Source of the DNA: Rhodospirillaceae bacterium
GTDB taxonomy: Bacteria > Pseudomonadota > Alphaproteobacteria > CACIAM-22H2
Direction of reading: 5' to 3'
NCBI GenBank assembly: GCA_022843945.1
Contig: JALHMR010000007.1
Coordinates: 52,546-116,545, forward strand
Length of the DNA: 64,000 nucleotides
The notes beneath the pieces are model-generated. The model was not told the origin of the DNA. It saw nothing but the letters and a program-made list of their open reading frames with translations, and searched no databases. Shown here one piece after another: positions 53,283-63,178 of this stretch (within the stretch, counting starts at the first letter, position 1; each line of letters starts with the position of its first letter). Both the position numbers and the translations under genes were made by a program.

Positions 53283-55664
53283 CTACAGGGAGACCGTCCG
53301 CAGGCGCAGGGCGTTGCCGATGACGCTGACCGAGCTCAGGGCCATCGCCGCGGCGGCGATGACCGGGCTGAGCAGGATGCCAAATACCGGGTAGAGGACC
53401 CCGGCCGCGATCGGCACCCCAGCGGCGTTGTAGATGAAGGCGAAGAACAGATTCTGCCGGATATTGCGCATGGTCGCCGCCGACAGCCGTCGGGCGCGTA
53501 CGATGCCGGTCAGGTCGCCCTTGAGCAGGGTGACGCCCGCGCTTTCCATCGCCACGTCGGTTCCGGTGCCCATGGCGATACCGACATCGGCCGCGGCCAG
53601 GGCGGGCGCGTCGTTGACACCGTCACCGGCCATGGCCACCACGCGGCCCTGCGCCTTCAGCTTCTGCACCACCTTGCTCTTGTCCTCGGGCAGGACCTCA
53701 GCCTCCACCTCGTCAATGCCCAGCCGCCGGGCCACGGCCTCGGCGGTGGTGCGATTGTCGCCGGTGAGCATGACCACCCGGATGCCATCGGCCTTGAGGG
53801 CGCGGATAGCTTCGGGCGTCGTCGCCTTGATCGGATCGGCGATCGCCACCAGCCCGGCCGGCTTGCCGTCGATGGCCACGAAGATTGCCGTGGCACCGTC
53901 ACGCCGCAGCTCCTCGGCGCGGGCCTGCAGCGCCTGGGGGTCGATGCCGAGATCGGCGAGCAGGCGCTGGTTGCCCAGGGCCACCCGCTTCCCGTCGACG
54001 ATCCCCACCACACCCTTGCCAACGGGCGAGTCGAACTCGGCGGCGGTGCTGAGCGTCAGGCCTTTCTCCTGCGCCGCCGCGAGTATGGCGGCGGCCAGCG
54101 GGTGCTCGCTGCCGCGCTCGAGGCTGGCCGCCAGGCGCAGCAGTTCGGCCTCGTCCATGCCGGCCACGGGCACAATCGCCACCACCTTGGGTTTGCCCTC
54201 GGTGAGTGTGCCGGTCTTGTCGACCACCAGCGTGTCGACCTTCTCGAAATGCTCCAGCGCCTCGGCGTTCTTGATCAGCACGCCGGCCAGCGCGCCGCGC
54301 CCGACCCCGACCATGATCGACATCGGGGTCGCCAGGCCGAGGGCGCACGGGCAGGCGATGATCAGCACGGCCACCGCCGCGACCATGGCGTAGGCATAGG
54401 CTGGCGCCGGGCCCCAGACAGCCCACCCGACAAAGGCCAGGGCGGCGGCAGCGATCACCGCGGGCACGAAATACGACGAGACGACATCGGCCATGCGCTG
54501 GATAGGCGCCCGGCTGCGCTGAGCCTCGGCCACCATGCGCACGATCTGCGCCAGCATGGTGTCGCGCCCGACCTTGTCGGCGCGCATGACGAAACTGCCG
54601 GTCTGGTTGAGCGTGCCACCGATCGCCTTGGCGCCGACCGTCTTGGTCACCGGCATCGATTCGCCGGTGACCAGCGATTCGTCGAGCGTACTGCGGCCTT
54701 CGATGATCTCGCCGTCGACCGGCACCTTTTCGCCGGGGCGGACCCGCAGCCGGTCGCCGGCCGCCACGGCATCCAACGGGATCTCCTCGTCGGTGCCGCC
54801 GGCGGTGAGCCGCCGGGCGGTCTTGGGCGACAGGTCGAGCAGGGCGCGGATGGCGCCGCTGGTGCGCTCGCGGGCCCGCAGCTCCAGCACCTGGCCGAGC
54901 AGCACCAGCACCGTGATCACGGCCGCCGCCTCGAAATAGACGGCGACCGCACCATCCGCCCCGCGGAAGGCGGGCGGGAAAATACCGGGAGCCACGGTCG
55001 CCACGACGCTGTAGGCCCAGGCGACACCCGTCCCCATGGCGATCAGCGTGAACATGTTGAGGCTGCGCGAGACCAGCGAGGCCCAGCCGCGCTCGAAGAA
55101 CGGCCATCCGGCCCATAGCACCACCGGGGTGGCGAGCACGAACTGGATCCAGTTGCCGGTCTGCATCGGCAGCATGTGGCTCAGGCCGGTCATGTGCCCA
55201 CCCATCTCAAGGGCAAAGACTGGCAAGGTCAGCACGAGTCCGATCCAGAAGCGCCGCGTCATGTCGATGAGTTCGACATTCGGGCCGCTCTCGGCGGATA
55301 CGATTTCCGGCTCGAGGGCCATGCCGCAGATCGGGCACGACCCGGGGCCGTTCTGCCGGATCTGCGGATGCATGGGGCAGGTGTAGATGGTGCCGGCGGC
55401 CGCGGGCGCTGGCGGCGCTTTGGACTTGAGATAGCGCGCCGGCTCGGCCAGGAACTTCTCCCGGCAGCGGGCGGAACAGAAGAAATAGTCGGTGCCGGCG
55501 TGGCTGGCTTTGTGCCGCGCCGTCGCCGGATCGACGCTCATGCCGCAGACAGGGTCCTTCGCGCTGCCCGCGGTCGCGGCCGCGGAATGCGCCCCATGAT
55601 CGTGAGGGGTGTGGTCGCCATGACGGGCGGACCCGGGCCGGTGGCTGTGGGCGTCCATGGGCAT
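53283..55664 (-). CDS. copA: copper-type P1B ATPase with YHS and heavy-metal-binding domains
   Basis: Exports monovalent copper (or silver) across the inner membrane using ATP. At 793 residues it has a His-rich start ([21 protein letters not shown]), a YHS domain (about 36-82, CGMSVDP...CSARCREKF), a YTCPMHP heavy-metal-binding domain (about 93-123), eight membrane spans, the ion-binding CPC (438-440) and the phosphorylated aspartate D482 in DKTGTL. The usual HMA (GMxCxxC) domain is missing. It is not near an obvious regulator, and could equally be silver-selective. Confidence 0.93.
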   Translation of the reverse strand: MPMDAHSHRPGSARHGDHTPHDHGAHSAAATAGSAKDPVCGMSVDPATARHKASHAGTDYFFCSARCREKFLAEPARYLKSKAPPAPAAAGTIYTCPMHPQIRQNGPGSCPICGMALEPEIVSAESGPNVELIDMTRRFWIGLVLTLPVFALEMGGHMTGLSHMLPMQTGNWIQFVLATPVVLWAGWPFFERGWASLVSRSLNMFTLIAMGTGVAWAYSVVATVAPGIFPPAFRGADGAVAVYFEAAAVITVLVLLGQVLELRARERTSGAIRALLDLSPKTARRLTAGGTDEEIPLDAVAAGDRLRVRPGEKVPVDGEIIEGRSTLDESLVTGESMPVTKTVGAKAIGGTLNQTGSFVMRADKVGRDTMLAQIVRMVAEAQRSRAPIQRMADVVSSYFVPAVIAAAALAFVGWAVWGPAPAYAYAMVAAVAVLIIACPCALGLATPMSIMVGVGRGALAGVLIKNAEALEHFEKVDTLVVDKTGTLTEGKPKVVAIVPVAGMDEAELLRLAASLERGSEHPLAAAILAAAQEKGLTLSTAAEFDSPVGKGVVGIVDGKRVALGNQRLLADLGIDPQALQARAEELRRDGATAIFVAIDGKPAGLVAIADPIKATTPEAIRALKADGIRVVMLTGDNRTTAEAVARRLGIDEVEAEVLPEDKSKVVQKLKAQGRVVAMAGDGVNDAPALAAADVGIAMGTGTDVAMESAGVTLLKGDLTGIVRARRLSAATMRNIRQNLFFAFIYNAAGVPIAAGVLYPVFGILLSPVIAAAAMALSSVSVIGNALRLRTVSL

Positions 55665-55882
55665 CCGGAAGGCTGAAGATCTGACAGCCTAGAGGCTCCC
55701 AAGGCAGGAAGGTCAAGACTGACTAGCGCCGGCTCCCTCGTCGAGCGTTGCCGCCAGTTAGCTTGGCCGGCCGAATTGCATCCCCGGGCCAGGCCGAATA
55801 CCCTCCCGGGGGACAGGATTTGCGCCCCGATCGCCCCCGCATTGCCGTTGAAAAGCCGCACAAACCCTCCAGAATCAGCCTC

Positions 55883-56572
55883 ATGAGCGCCGACCGAACC
55901 CGCCTCGCGGTCTTCGACTGCGACGGCACGCTGGTGGACAGCCAGCACGCCATCGTCGCGGCGATGAACTCTGCCTTCGCCGCCGAGGGGCTGGCGGCAC
56001 CCCATCCGGAGGCCGTGCGCCGCGTCATCGGGCTGCCCTTGCATGAATGCACCACGCGCCTGATTCCCGACCTGCCGGCCGAGCGCTGCGAGCGCCTGGT
56101 CGAGGCCTACAAGGAGGCGTTCTTCGCCCAGCGCCAGCGTCCCGATCATCATGAGCCGCTGTTTGACGGCGTGGTGCCGGCGCTCGATGCGCTGGAGGCG
56201 TCGGGCTGGCTGCTAGGCATCGCCACCGGCAAGGCCAAGCGCGGCCTGGTCGCGGTCTTGGAGCGTCATGGCCTGCTCCGGCGTTTCATCACCATGCAGT
56301 GCGGCGACATGCATCCGGGCAAGCCCCATCCCTCGATGATCGAGCAGGCGCGCGCCGAGACCGGTGCCGCCGCCGCCGACACGGTGATGATCGGCGACAC
56401 CACCTTCGACATGCTGATGGCGCGCAGTGCGGGCGTGCATCCGATCGGCGTCGAGTGGGGCTACCATCCGCCCGAGGAATTGAACGAGGCGGGGGCGCAC
56501 ACGCTGGTCAGCGCCTTCACGCAAGTGCCGGAAGCCGTGTTTTGCTGCGGACGGGGCCAATCATGCGATTGA
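55883..56572 (+). CDS. HAD-family phosphatase (phosphoglycolate-phosphatase-like)
   Basis: A 229-residue HAD hydrolase. Motif I is FDCDGTLVDS with nucleophile D12, motif II is IATGKAK, and motif IV is MIGDTTFDMLMA. Its place before the AsmA and ATP12 genes matches the alphaproteobacterial order in which an HAD protein precedes ATP12. The start is ATG 55883; the longer in-frame reading has no conserved sequence. The substrate is not determined. Confidence 0.88.
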   Translation: MSADRTRLAVFDCDGTLVDSQHAIVAAMNSAFAAEGLAAPHPEAVRRVIGLPLHECTTRLIPDLPAERCERLVEAYKEAFFAQRQRPDHHEPLFDGVVPALDALEASGWLLGIATGKAKRGLVAVLERHGLLRRFITMQCGDMHPGKPHPSMIEQARAETGAAAADTVMIGDTTFDMLMARSAGVHPIGVEWGYHPPEELNEAGAHTLVSAFTQVPEAVFCCGRGQSCD

Positions 56573-56579
56573 GGAAGCC

Positions 56580-59171
56580 ATGCGCCTGAGAACCGTTGCC
56601 GCTGTCGCGGTCGTGCTGGTGGTCGGTGTCGCGGTGACCGCCGTCGCTATCGTCACCAACATGGATTTCAGCCAGTACAAGGGGCTGATCGAGCAGAAGG
56701 CCAAGGAAGCGACGGGGCGCGACCTCAAGATCGGCGGCGATCTCAAGGTGGTGGTCGGCTTGTCGCCGGCGCTCGCGGTCTCCGACGTCTCCTTCGCCAA
56801 CGCACCGTGGGGCACCAAGCCGCAGATGGTCGAAGCCAGGCGCTTCGAGGCCCAGGTCGATCTCATCCCGCTGCTCTCCGGCACTGTGCGTGTGCGGCGT
56901 CTTGTTCTTCTTGAGCCGAATATCCTGCTGGAGACCGACGCGCGAGGGCGCGGCAACTGGGAGTTCGACACTGCGGGCGGCGCTCCGGCGCCGACTCAAC
57001 AGCCGTCGCCGTCGTCGAGCTCGGGCCCGGTCAACCTGCCGCAGATCAACGAGGTCGAGATCCGCAACGCCACGCTGGTCTACCGCGACGGCAAGACGCG
57101 CGAGACCAAGACCGTGACGCTGGCGCGCGCCTCGCTGAAGGCCGACAACGAGAATGCGCCCCTGAAGCTCGACATCGACGGCGTGGTCGACAATATCCGC
57201 CTGCAGGTGACCGGCGAGGTCGGCTCGGTCGCGGCACTCGGCTCGCCGGGCACGGCCTTCCCGATCAATGTCACGGCCCGCGTGCCCGATGTGGTCACTG
57301 TGCGCGTGCAGGGTCAGGCGACCGAGCCGCTGGCGGGCCGCGGCTACGATCTGCGCATTAATGCCGAGGCGGGCGAGATCGCCAAGGTGGCGGAGCTGGC
57401 GGGCGTTCGTCTGCCGGCCATCGGGCCGCTCAAGGCCGCCTTGCGGGTCAACGACACCGCACCGGGCCGCCAGCCCTCGCTGCCCGAGATCAATGTCGAG
57501 GCCGGCAGGCCGGAGCTGGCGCTGGTCAAGATCACCGGCGCGGTGCGTCATCCGATGGCGCAGCAGGGTGTGGCGGTCGATGTGGCCGTCGAGGGTCGCG
57601 AGATCGGCAATTTCTCGAACCTATCGGTGCCGGGCCTGCCGCAGCCGCTGCCGCCGGTTCCGGCACTGGGCCCGTTCCGCGCGGCGGTGAAGGCGGCGAG
57701 CCAGGGCGAGCGGCTGGCCTTGCCGTCGGTGAAACTGGAATTGGGGCGCGAGGATCTTCTGCATCTGACCGTCGACGGCGCGGTGCAGGATCCGCTCAAC
57801 CGGCGCGGCTTCGCCCTGACCATCGCCGGCCAGGCCAGGGACCTGGCCGCCGTGGCCAAGGTGCTGAACACCTCGGCGCCGCTCGACGGGCCGCTGTCCT
57901 TGAGCGGGCGCATCGCCGATAGCGGGGTCGATCGCTACGCGCTGTCCAACCTGCGCTTCGCCGCGGCGGGCAGCGACCTGGCGGGCGAGGGCACGCTGTC
58001 GCTGGCCGGCGCCAAGCCGGCGGTCACGGCCAACCTCGCCTCGAACGTCATCGACATCGACAAGCTGACGCCGCGCGGCCCGAAACCGGCGGCGCCCGCC
58101 CCGCCGGCCTCGCGGCCTGCCCCGGGGGGTGCCAGTACCGGCGACGGCAAGGTGTTCCCGGCCGATCCGCTGCCCTTCGAACTGCTCAACGCCGCCGATG
58201 CCGAGCTGCGCTATCGCGCCGAGACGATCCGCCTGCCGCAGGGGCCGACGGTGCGCCAGGCCAGTGTGCAGGTTTCGCTGCGGGGCGGCGAGCTGGCGGT
58301 GCGGCCGCTCACGGGCGACCTGGCCACCGGCAAGATCACCGGCGATATCAGCCTCTCGTCGCGCACCGGTGCGGCGGCGATCAAGCTCAACGCGCGCGGC
58401 ATCGATCTCGGCGCGCTGGACAAGGAGGTGCCGGGCGACGATCTGGTCACCGGCGGCAAGACCGACGCCGATATCGACCTGCGCGGCACCGGCCGTTCGC
58501 TCCGCGCCATCGCCGCCAGCCTCGACGGCAGTGTTTTTGTCTCCACCGGTTCGGGCACCTTCGCCAGCCGCTACACCGACGTCATCGGCCTCGGCGATCT
58601 CATTGAGGTGATTAGTAAATCGCTGCCCAAGCAGGACCGCGCGCAACTCAATTGCCTGGTTGGGAAATTCGATGTCCAGGGCGGCAACGCCCAGGTGCGC
58701 ACGCTGCTGGTCGACACCCAGCGCCTGACCCTCGACGGCAGCGGCAGCATCAACCTGGCCAGCGAGCGGCCCGATATCCTGCTCAACACCCACACCAAGG
58801 TGACCAGCCTGCTGAGCCTGCTGCCGCCCATCCGGGTCGGTGGAACCCTCGGGAATCCCTCCTTCTTTCCCGATGTCGGGGCCGGCGCGGTGGGCGCCGT
58901 GGGCAACGTCCTGGGCGGTATTCTGAGCGCGCCCGGGCGCATCGGCGGGGCGGTCACCGGCCAGACGCGGCCGGCAGCCGATCTCTGCGCCCAGGCGCTG
59001 GCCCGGGCCACCGGACGCCCCGCTCCGGCCCAGACAGCTCCGGTGCAATCGCCGAATACCGGAAGCCCGACGAGTCCCGCACCGGGAGCCACGCCGAGCA
59101 GCCCGCCGAGTCCTGCAGGAAATCCCCTGGACGAGATCGGGCGCGGCATCCGCGGTATTTTCGGGCGATGA
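56580..59171 (+). CDS. AsmA-family envelope protein
   Basis: An 863-residue protein with one N-terminal signal anchor (residues 6-27, VAAVAVVLVVGVAVTAVAIV) and a long periplasmic beta-rich region. It has the early AsmA pattern (DFSQYKGLIEQKAKEATGR...GDLKV) and the C-terminal AsmA_2 region ending before a Pro/Ser/Ala-rich tail. AsmA relatives affect lipid transport to the outer membrane. It starts 7 bases after the HAD gene and overlaps atp12 (ATGA). Confidence 0.88.
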   Translation: MRLRTVAAVAVVLVVGVAVTAVAIVTNMDFSQYKGLIEQKAKEATGRDLKIGGDLKVVVGLSPALAVSDVSFANAPWGTKPQMVEARRFEAQVDLIPLLSGTVRVRRLVLLEPNILLETDARGRGNWEFDTAGGAPAPTQQPSPSSSSGPVNLPQINEVEIRNATLVYRDGKTRETKTVTLARASLKADNENAPLKLDIDGVVDNIRLQVTGEVGSVAALGSPGTAFPINVTARVPDVVTVRVQGQATEPLAGRGYDLRINAEAGEIAKVAELAGVRLPAIGPLKAALRVNDTAPGRQPSLPEINVEAGRPELALVKITGAVRHPMAQQGVAVDVAVEGREIGNFSNLSVPGLPQPLPPVPALGPFRAAVKAASQGERLALPSVKLELGREDLLHLTVDGAVQDPLNRRGFALTIAGQARDLAAVAKVLNTSAPLDGPLSLSGRIADSGVDRYALSNLRFAAAGSDLAGEGTLSLAGAKPAVTANLASNVIDIDKLTPRGPKPAAPAPPASRPAPGGASTGDGKVFPADPLPFELLNAADAELRYRAETIRLPQGPTVRQASVQVSLRGGELAVRPLTGDLATGKITGDISLSSRTGAAAIKLNARGIDLGALDKEVPGDDLVTGGKTDADIDLRGTGRSLRAIAASLDGSVFVSTGSGTFASRYTDVIGLGDLIEVISKSLPKQDRAQLNCLVGKFDVQGGNAQVRTLLVDTQRLTLDGSGSINLASERPDILLNTHTKVTSLLSLLPPIRVGGTLGNPSFFPDVGAGAVGAVGNVLGGILSAPGRIGGAVTGQTRPAADLCAQALARATGRPAPAQTAPVQSPNTGSPTSPAPGATPSSPPSPAGNPLDEIGRGIRGIFGR

Positions 59172-59878
59172 AGGCGGCCAGCAAACCGGGGTTCAACACC
59201 GTCACGGTCGTCCAGGAAGGCAGCGGCTTCACCGTCCGGCTCGACGACCAGACGCTGCGCAGCCCGGCCGGCCACAGCTACACGCTGCCCACCAAAGCGC
59301 TGGCCGAGGCGATCGCGCAGGAGTGGCGGGCGAGCGTCCCCAAGCTGCCGCGCCCCGAGGCGATGCCGCTGACCCGCCTCGCCGCCACTTCCCTCGACCG
59401 CATCACCCATCAGCGCGCCGATATCGAGGCGCAGCTCCTGAGCTACGCCGAAACAGAGCTGCTCTGCCACCGCGCCGGGAGTCCCGCCGACCTGGCGGAG
59501 CGCCAGGCCCGGCACTGGCAACCGCTGCTCGACTGGCTCGCCGTGCGCCACGATGCGCTGCTCAAGCCGACCATCGGCATCGTCGCCCTCAAGCAGGACC
59601 GGCAGGCCTTCGCGGCGCTCAAGGCGGCGCTCACCCCGCTCGACCCGTGGCAGCTCGCCGCCGTGGCGCTCGCCGTCTCGATCTCGGGCTCGCTGGTCAT
59701 CGGCCTGGCGCTGGCCGACGGCAGGCTGACGCCGGACCAGGCCTTCGAGCTGGCCGAGCTCGACTCCAGCTACCAGATCGAAACCTGGGGCGAGGATTCC
59801 GAGGCCACCGAACGCCGTGCGGGCGTGCGCGACGATCTGGAACTGGCGAAGCGGTTCTTGGATTTGTTGGCGTCGTAA
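59168..59878 (+). CDS. ATP12-type F1-ATP synthase assembly chaperone
   Basis: A 236-residue protein of the ATP12 family, which binds the F1 alpha subunit during assembly and is found mainly in Alphaproteobacteria and mitochondria. The conserved HWQPLLDWL and SSYQIETWGEDSEA blocks are present. ATG 59168 overlaps the AsmA stop (ATGA). This gene is one of the better lineage markers in the window. Confidence 0.93.
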   Translation: MKAASKPGFNTVTVVQEGSGFTVRLDDQTLRSPAGHSYTLPTKALAEAIAQEWRASVPKLPRPEAMPLTRLAATSLDRITHQRADIEAQLLSYAETELLCHRAGSPADLAERQARHWQPLLDWLAVRHDALLKPTIGIVALKQDRQAFAALKAALTPLDPWQLAAVALAVSISGSLVIGLALADGRLTPDQAFELAELDSSYQIETWGEDSEATERRAGVRDDLELAKRFLDLLAS

Positions 59879-59886
59879 GCAAGATC

Positions 59887-59973
59887 GTCACCCCGGACTT
59901 GATCCGGGGTCCATCCTACAGGCGGCACCATGGATCCCGGATCGCGCGGCTGACGCCGCTTGTCCGGGATGAC
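59887..59973. repeat. intergenic palindromic repeat, family D
   Basis: Starts GTCACCCCGGACTTGATCC and ends GTCCGGGATGAC, with an inner GGATCCCGGATC-type arm. The whole unit folds on itself. It lies between the convergent atp12 and dctM genes and may block read-through from both sides. Related sequence is at 63454-63486 (half unit). Confidence 0.75.
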
Positions 59974-59983
59974 GCGAACAGCG

Positions 59984-61372
59984 TCAGTCCAGGAAGCCGA
60001 AATAGCGCGGCAGCCAGAGCACGATCTCCGGCCAGATGATGCAGGCCACGACGGCCAGCAGCTGCAGGATCACGAAGGGGATGATGCCGCGGTAGATGTG
60101 CCCCATGTTCACCGACGGCGGCACCGTGCCCTTCATGTAGAACAGGGCGAAGCCGAAGGGCGGTGTCAGGAACGCCGACTGCAGGTTGACCGCGACCAGG
60201 ATCAGGAACCAGGCGAGGAAGTCCTTGTTGGCCGCGAGGTGCGGCGTGAAGTCGAGCACCTTGAGGAGAGGCGCGAAGATCGGCAGCACGATCAGGCAGA
60301 TCTCCAGCCAGTCGAAGAAGAAGCCCATGATGAACACCAGCACCATGACGAAGGTCATGATCTCCCAGCCGGTGTTGATGCCCAAAGCCTTGAGGATCTC
60401 GGCCACCAGGTCGTCGCCGCCCAGCGCCCGGAACACATAGGAGAACAGCGTCGCGCCGAAGATGATGAAGAAGACCAGCGCGTTGGTCAGGGCCGCACTT
60501 TCCAGCACCTCGCGCATGGTCTTCAGGTTGAGGCGCTTGTTCCAGATCGCCAGCAGGATGGCGCCGAGCGAGCCCGCCCCGCCGGCCTCGGTCGGCGTGG
60601 CGAAGCCGCCGAAGATCGAGCCCAGCACGACGAAGATCAGGAAGGAGGGCGGCAGGAAGCTGCGCAGGATCATGCGCGTGAGCTCGGCGGCATTCTGGGG
60701 GCCGATGTCGAGCGCCATCGGCGGAGCATCCTGCGGACGCAGGAAGGCGAAGATGCCGATGTAGACGAGGTAGATGCCCGAGAGCACCAGGCCGGGAATG
60801 ATCGAGGCGGTGAACAGCGTGCCGACCGAGACCGACATCAGGTCGCCCATGATCACCAGCATGATGCTTGGCGGAATCAGGATGCCAAGCGTGCCGGCCG
60901 AGGCGATGGTGCCGGTGGAGAGCTCCTTGGAGTAGCCGCGCTCCAGCATGGTCGGCAGCGCGATCAGGGTCAGCATGATGACCGAGGCGCCGACGATGCC
61001 GGTGCTCGCCGCCATGATCGTGCCCATCAGGGTCACCGACATGGCGAGGCCGCCGGGAACGCGCCGGGTCAGCACCTGGAGCGCGCGCAGCAGCTGATCG
61101 GCCACGCCGGATCGCTCCAGCATCGTGCCCATGAAGACGAACATCGGGATGGCGATCAGCGCCGGGTTCTGCACCGCCCCACCCCAGATGCGCGGGATCA
61201 GGGCGTAGAACTGCCCCGGGCGGAAGACGTCGAAGACGATGCCCAGCGCCCCGAAGGCCAGGGCCACGCCGCCGAGCACGAAGGCCACGGGGTAGCCGAC
61301 GAACATGATGATCGTCAGGACCGCGAACATCAGCACGGCGAGGTGGTCGCCGAACCAGTAGTAGAGTTCCAT
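59984..61372 (-). CDS. dctM: TRAP transporter large permease (DctM)
   Basis: A 462-residue inner-membrane protein with about 12 spans that moves the substrate with a sodium gradient. It carries the family motifs GYPVAFVLGG, TAS-type ASTGIVGASV and LIPPSIM. ATG 61372 is chosen with AGGAG upstream; the extended reading to 61708 overlaps dctQ out of frame. It lies 10 bases after dctQ in the same transcript. Confidence 0.94.
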   Translation of the reverse strand: MELYYWFGDHLAVLMFAVLTIIMFVGYPVAFVLGGVALAFGALGIVFDVFRPGQFYALIPRIWGGAVQNPALIAIPMFVFMGTMLERSGVADQLLRALQVLTRRVPGGLAMSVTLMGTIMAASTGIVGASVIMLTLIALPTMLERGYSKELSTGTIASAGTLGILIPPSIMLVIMGDLMSVSVGTLFTASIIPGLVLSGIYLVYIGIFAFLRPQDAPPMALDIGPQNAAELTRMILRSFLPPSFLIFVVLGSIFGGFATPTEAGGAGSLGAILLAIWNKRLNLKTMREVLESAALTNALVFFIIFGATLFSYVFRALGGDDLVAEILKALGINTGWEIMTFVMVLVFIMGFFFDWLEICLIVLPIFAPLLKVLDFTPHLAANKDFLAWFLILVAVNLQSAFLTPPFGFALFYMKGTVPPSVNMGHIYRGIIPFVILQLLAVVACIIWPEIVLWLPRYFGFLD

Positions 61373-61382
61373 GATGCCGCTC

Positions 61383-61943
61383 CTAGCGCCCGACGCCGGG
61401 CGGGGCGGCCCGCGCGGCCAGGTCCGGCGGCCCGAAGAGGAACACCAGGTTGCGCGACAGGATCGAGAGCACCGCCGCGCTGACCATGACCAGGCCGAGG
61501 AACAGCATCGACTTGATGATCCAGCGATGCGGCAGGCCGTTGGGCGCGTCGGAGGATTCGCCCTGGAGGAACGAGACCTCGGTGAAGCCGAAGGCGAACC
61601 AGGTGGCGACGATGCAGTAGGGGACGGCGAAGACCGCGATGCCGAAGATCTCCAGCCAGGCGAGGGTGCGCGGCGGCCGGTGGGCGGTGAACACGTCGAT
61701 CCGCACATGCACGTTGCGCACGTAGGCGTAGCCCAGCCAGAAGAGGAACAGCACGCCGTGCAGGTGCCATTCCAGCTCCTGGAGCTTGGTCGAGCCGAAG
61801 CCCGGGATCTGGAAGCCCAGCTTGCGCGTCAGGATGTCCCAGACGATCACCCCGATCAGCACCAGGAACAGCCAGCCGCTGGCGCGCGCGATCCGCTCCA
61901 ACGCGCGGTTGATCGCGTCGCTCAACGTCAGAAGAAACGCCAT
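61383..61943 (-). CDS. dctQ: TRAP transporter small permease (DctQ)
   Basis: A 186-residue membrane subunit with four predicted helices and the DctQ pattern ELEWHLHGVLFLFWLGYAY and HVRIDVF. ATG 61943 is used. The frame stays open upstream to 62045, but those codons lie in the palindromic repeat at 61977-62048, so the extra residues should not be annotated as protein. Confidence 0.92.
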   Translation of the reverse strand: MAFLLTLSDAINRALERIARASGWLFLVLIGVIVWDILTRKLGFQIPGFGSTKLQELEWHLHGVLFLFWLGYAYVRNVHVRIDVFTAHRPPRTLAWLEIFGIAVFAVPYCIVATWFAFGFTEVSFLQGESSDAPNGLPHRWIIKSMLFLGLVMVSAAVLSILSRNLVFLFGPPDLAARAAPPGVGR

Positions 61944-61976
61944 GAAGTCCCCCGGCCCCCTGTGCACTTTGCTGCC

Positions 61977-62048
61977 GTCACCCCCGCGAAAGCGGGGGTC
62001 CAGTCTTTTCCGGAGAAGAGTCTGGATGCCCGTTTTCACGGGCATGAC
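61977..62048. repeat. intergenic palindromic repeat, family E copy 1
   Basis: GTCACCCCCGCGAAAGCGGGGGTCC followed by TCTTTTCCGGAGAAGA and a closing CCCGTTTTCACGGGCATGAC arm; each arm is itself a hairpin. It lies between dctP and dctQ. The sister copy is at 63505-63574. Confidence 0.8.
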
Positions 62049-62122
62049 GATTGCTTTTGTGGCTCGTTCCGCGCGAAGAAGGCGGCCGGCGGTCCAAGAC
62101 GAACCGCCAGCCGCTTTTCAGG

Positions 62123-63178
62123 TCAGCGCACGTAGCCGCGTTCGCGCCAGACCGCGTATTCGCTGCGGAACTGCTTCAGCGAATCCCAGGCCTTCTTGAA
62201 CTCGGGGCTCTTGGCCGTCTGCTCGTTGGCGACCTCTTCCCAGGCCTTGTGGTAGGTGTCCATGAACTTCTTGTCCCACATCTTCAGCTGCACGCCCTTG
62301 GCCTGGAGCTCCTTGAGCGCGCCCATCTGGGCGTATTCCGAGAGCGCGAAGCCGTTGAGCACCGCGGCGTCGCAAGCCGTGGTCACCTGGAACTTCTGCA
62401 CCTCGGACAGCGTGTCCCACTTGGCCTTGTTCCAGATCATGTCGCCAAAGGTCGACTGCTGGTGCCAGCCGGGGAAGTAGTAGAACTTCGCCACCTGGTG
62501 GAAGCCGAGGCTCAGGTCCATCGCCGGCATCGAGAACTCGGTGGCGTCGATGGTGCCGAGCTGCAGCGCCTGGAAGATTTCACCCGCCTGGAGGAGCTGG
62601 GTCGAGACGCCGAGCTTCTCCATGACGTTGGCGCCCAGGCCGAAGAAGCGCATCTTCAGCCCCTTGAGGTCCTCGACGTTGACGATTTCCTTGCGGAACC
62701 AGCCCGAGGCCTCGGGCGCGATCAGGTTGCACAGGATCGAGTGGATGCCGTACTTGGCGTAGAGCGCCTGCATCAGCTTCTCGCCGCCGCCGTACTTCAT
62801 CCAGGCCAGGTATTCGCCGCCGTCCGGCCCAAAGGGCACGCTCGAGAACACGGCGAAGGCGATGTCCTTGCCGGTCCAGAACCCGGGCGTCGCCCAGGCC
62901 GCGTCGAGCGCGCCCGAGGCGACTGAGTCGAAGGCCTGGCCGGCCGGCACCAGGGCGCCGGGCTCGAAGAAGCGCACATCGACCGTGCCGCCGGTATTCT
63001 TGGTGATGATCTGCGAAGTGTAGACGGCGTTGTCGCCCAGCACCTTGAGGGTGGAGGCGAAGTTGGATTGCATCTGAACGCGGATCGGGCGCCGATCCTG
63101 GGCCTCCGCCGTGCTGCCCAGCGTCACGAAAGCCAGGGCAGCCAAAGCCGTACCGTACGCAAGCATGCGTCGAGTCAT
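62123..63178 (-). CDS. dctP: TRAP transporter periplasmic binding protein (DctP, 2-oxo-acid-like)
   Basis: A 351-residue binding protein with a Sec signal (MTRRMLAYGTALAALAFV...AEA, cleavage about residue 26). The LKGLKMR segment holds the arginine that binds carboxylates in DctP proteins, and the AKFYYFPGWHQ region resembles 2-oxo-acid binders such as TakP. ATG 63178 is used. First gene of the dctP-dctQ-dctM operon. The ligand is inferred. Confidence 0.9.
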   Translation of the reverse strand: MTRRMLAYGTALAALAFVTLGSTAEAQDRRPIRVQMQSNFASTLKVLGDNAVYTSQIITKNTGGTVDVRFFEPGALVPAGQAFDSVASGALDAAWATPGFWTGKDIAFAVFSSVPFGPDGGEYLAWMKYGGGEKLMQALYAKYGIHSILCNLIAPEASGWFRKEIVNVEDLKGLKMRFFGLGANVMEKLGVSTQLLQAGEIFQALQLGTIDATEFSMPAMDLSLGFHQVAKFYYFPGWHQQSTFGDMIWNKAKWDTLSEVQKFQVTTACDAAVLNGFALSEYAQMGALKELQAKGVQLKMWDKKFMDTYHKAWEEVANEQTAKSPEFKKAWDSLKQFRSEYAVWRERGYVR

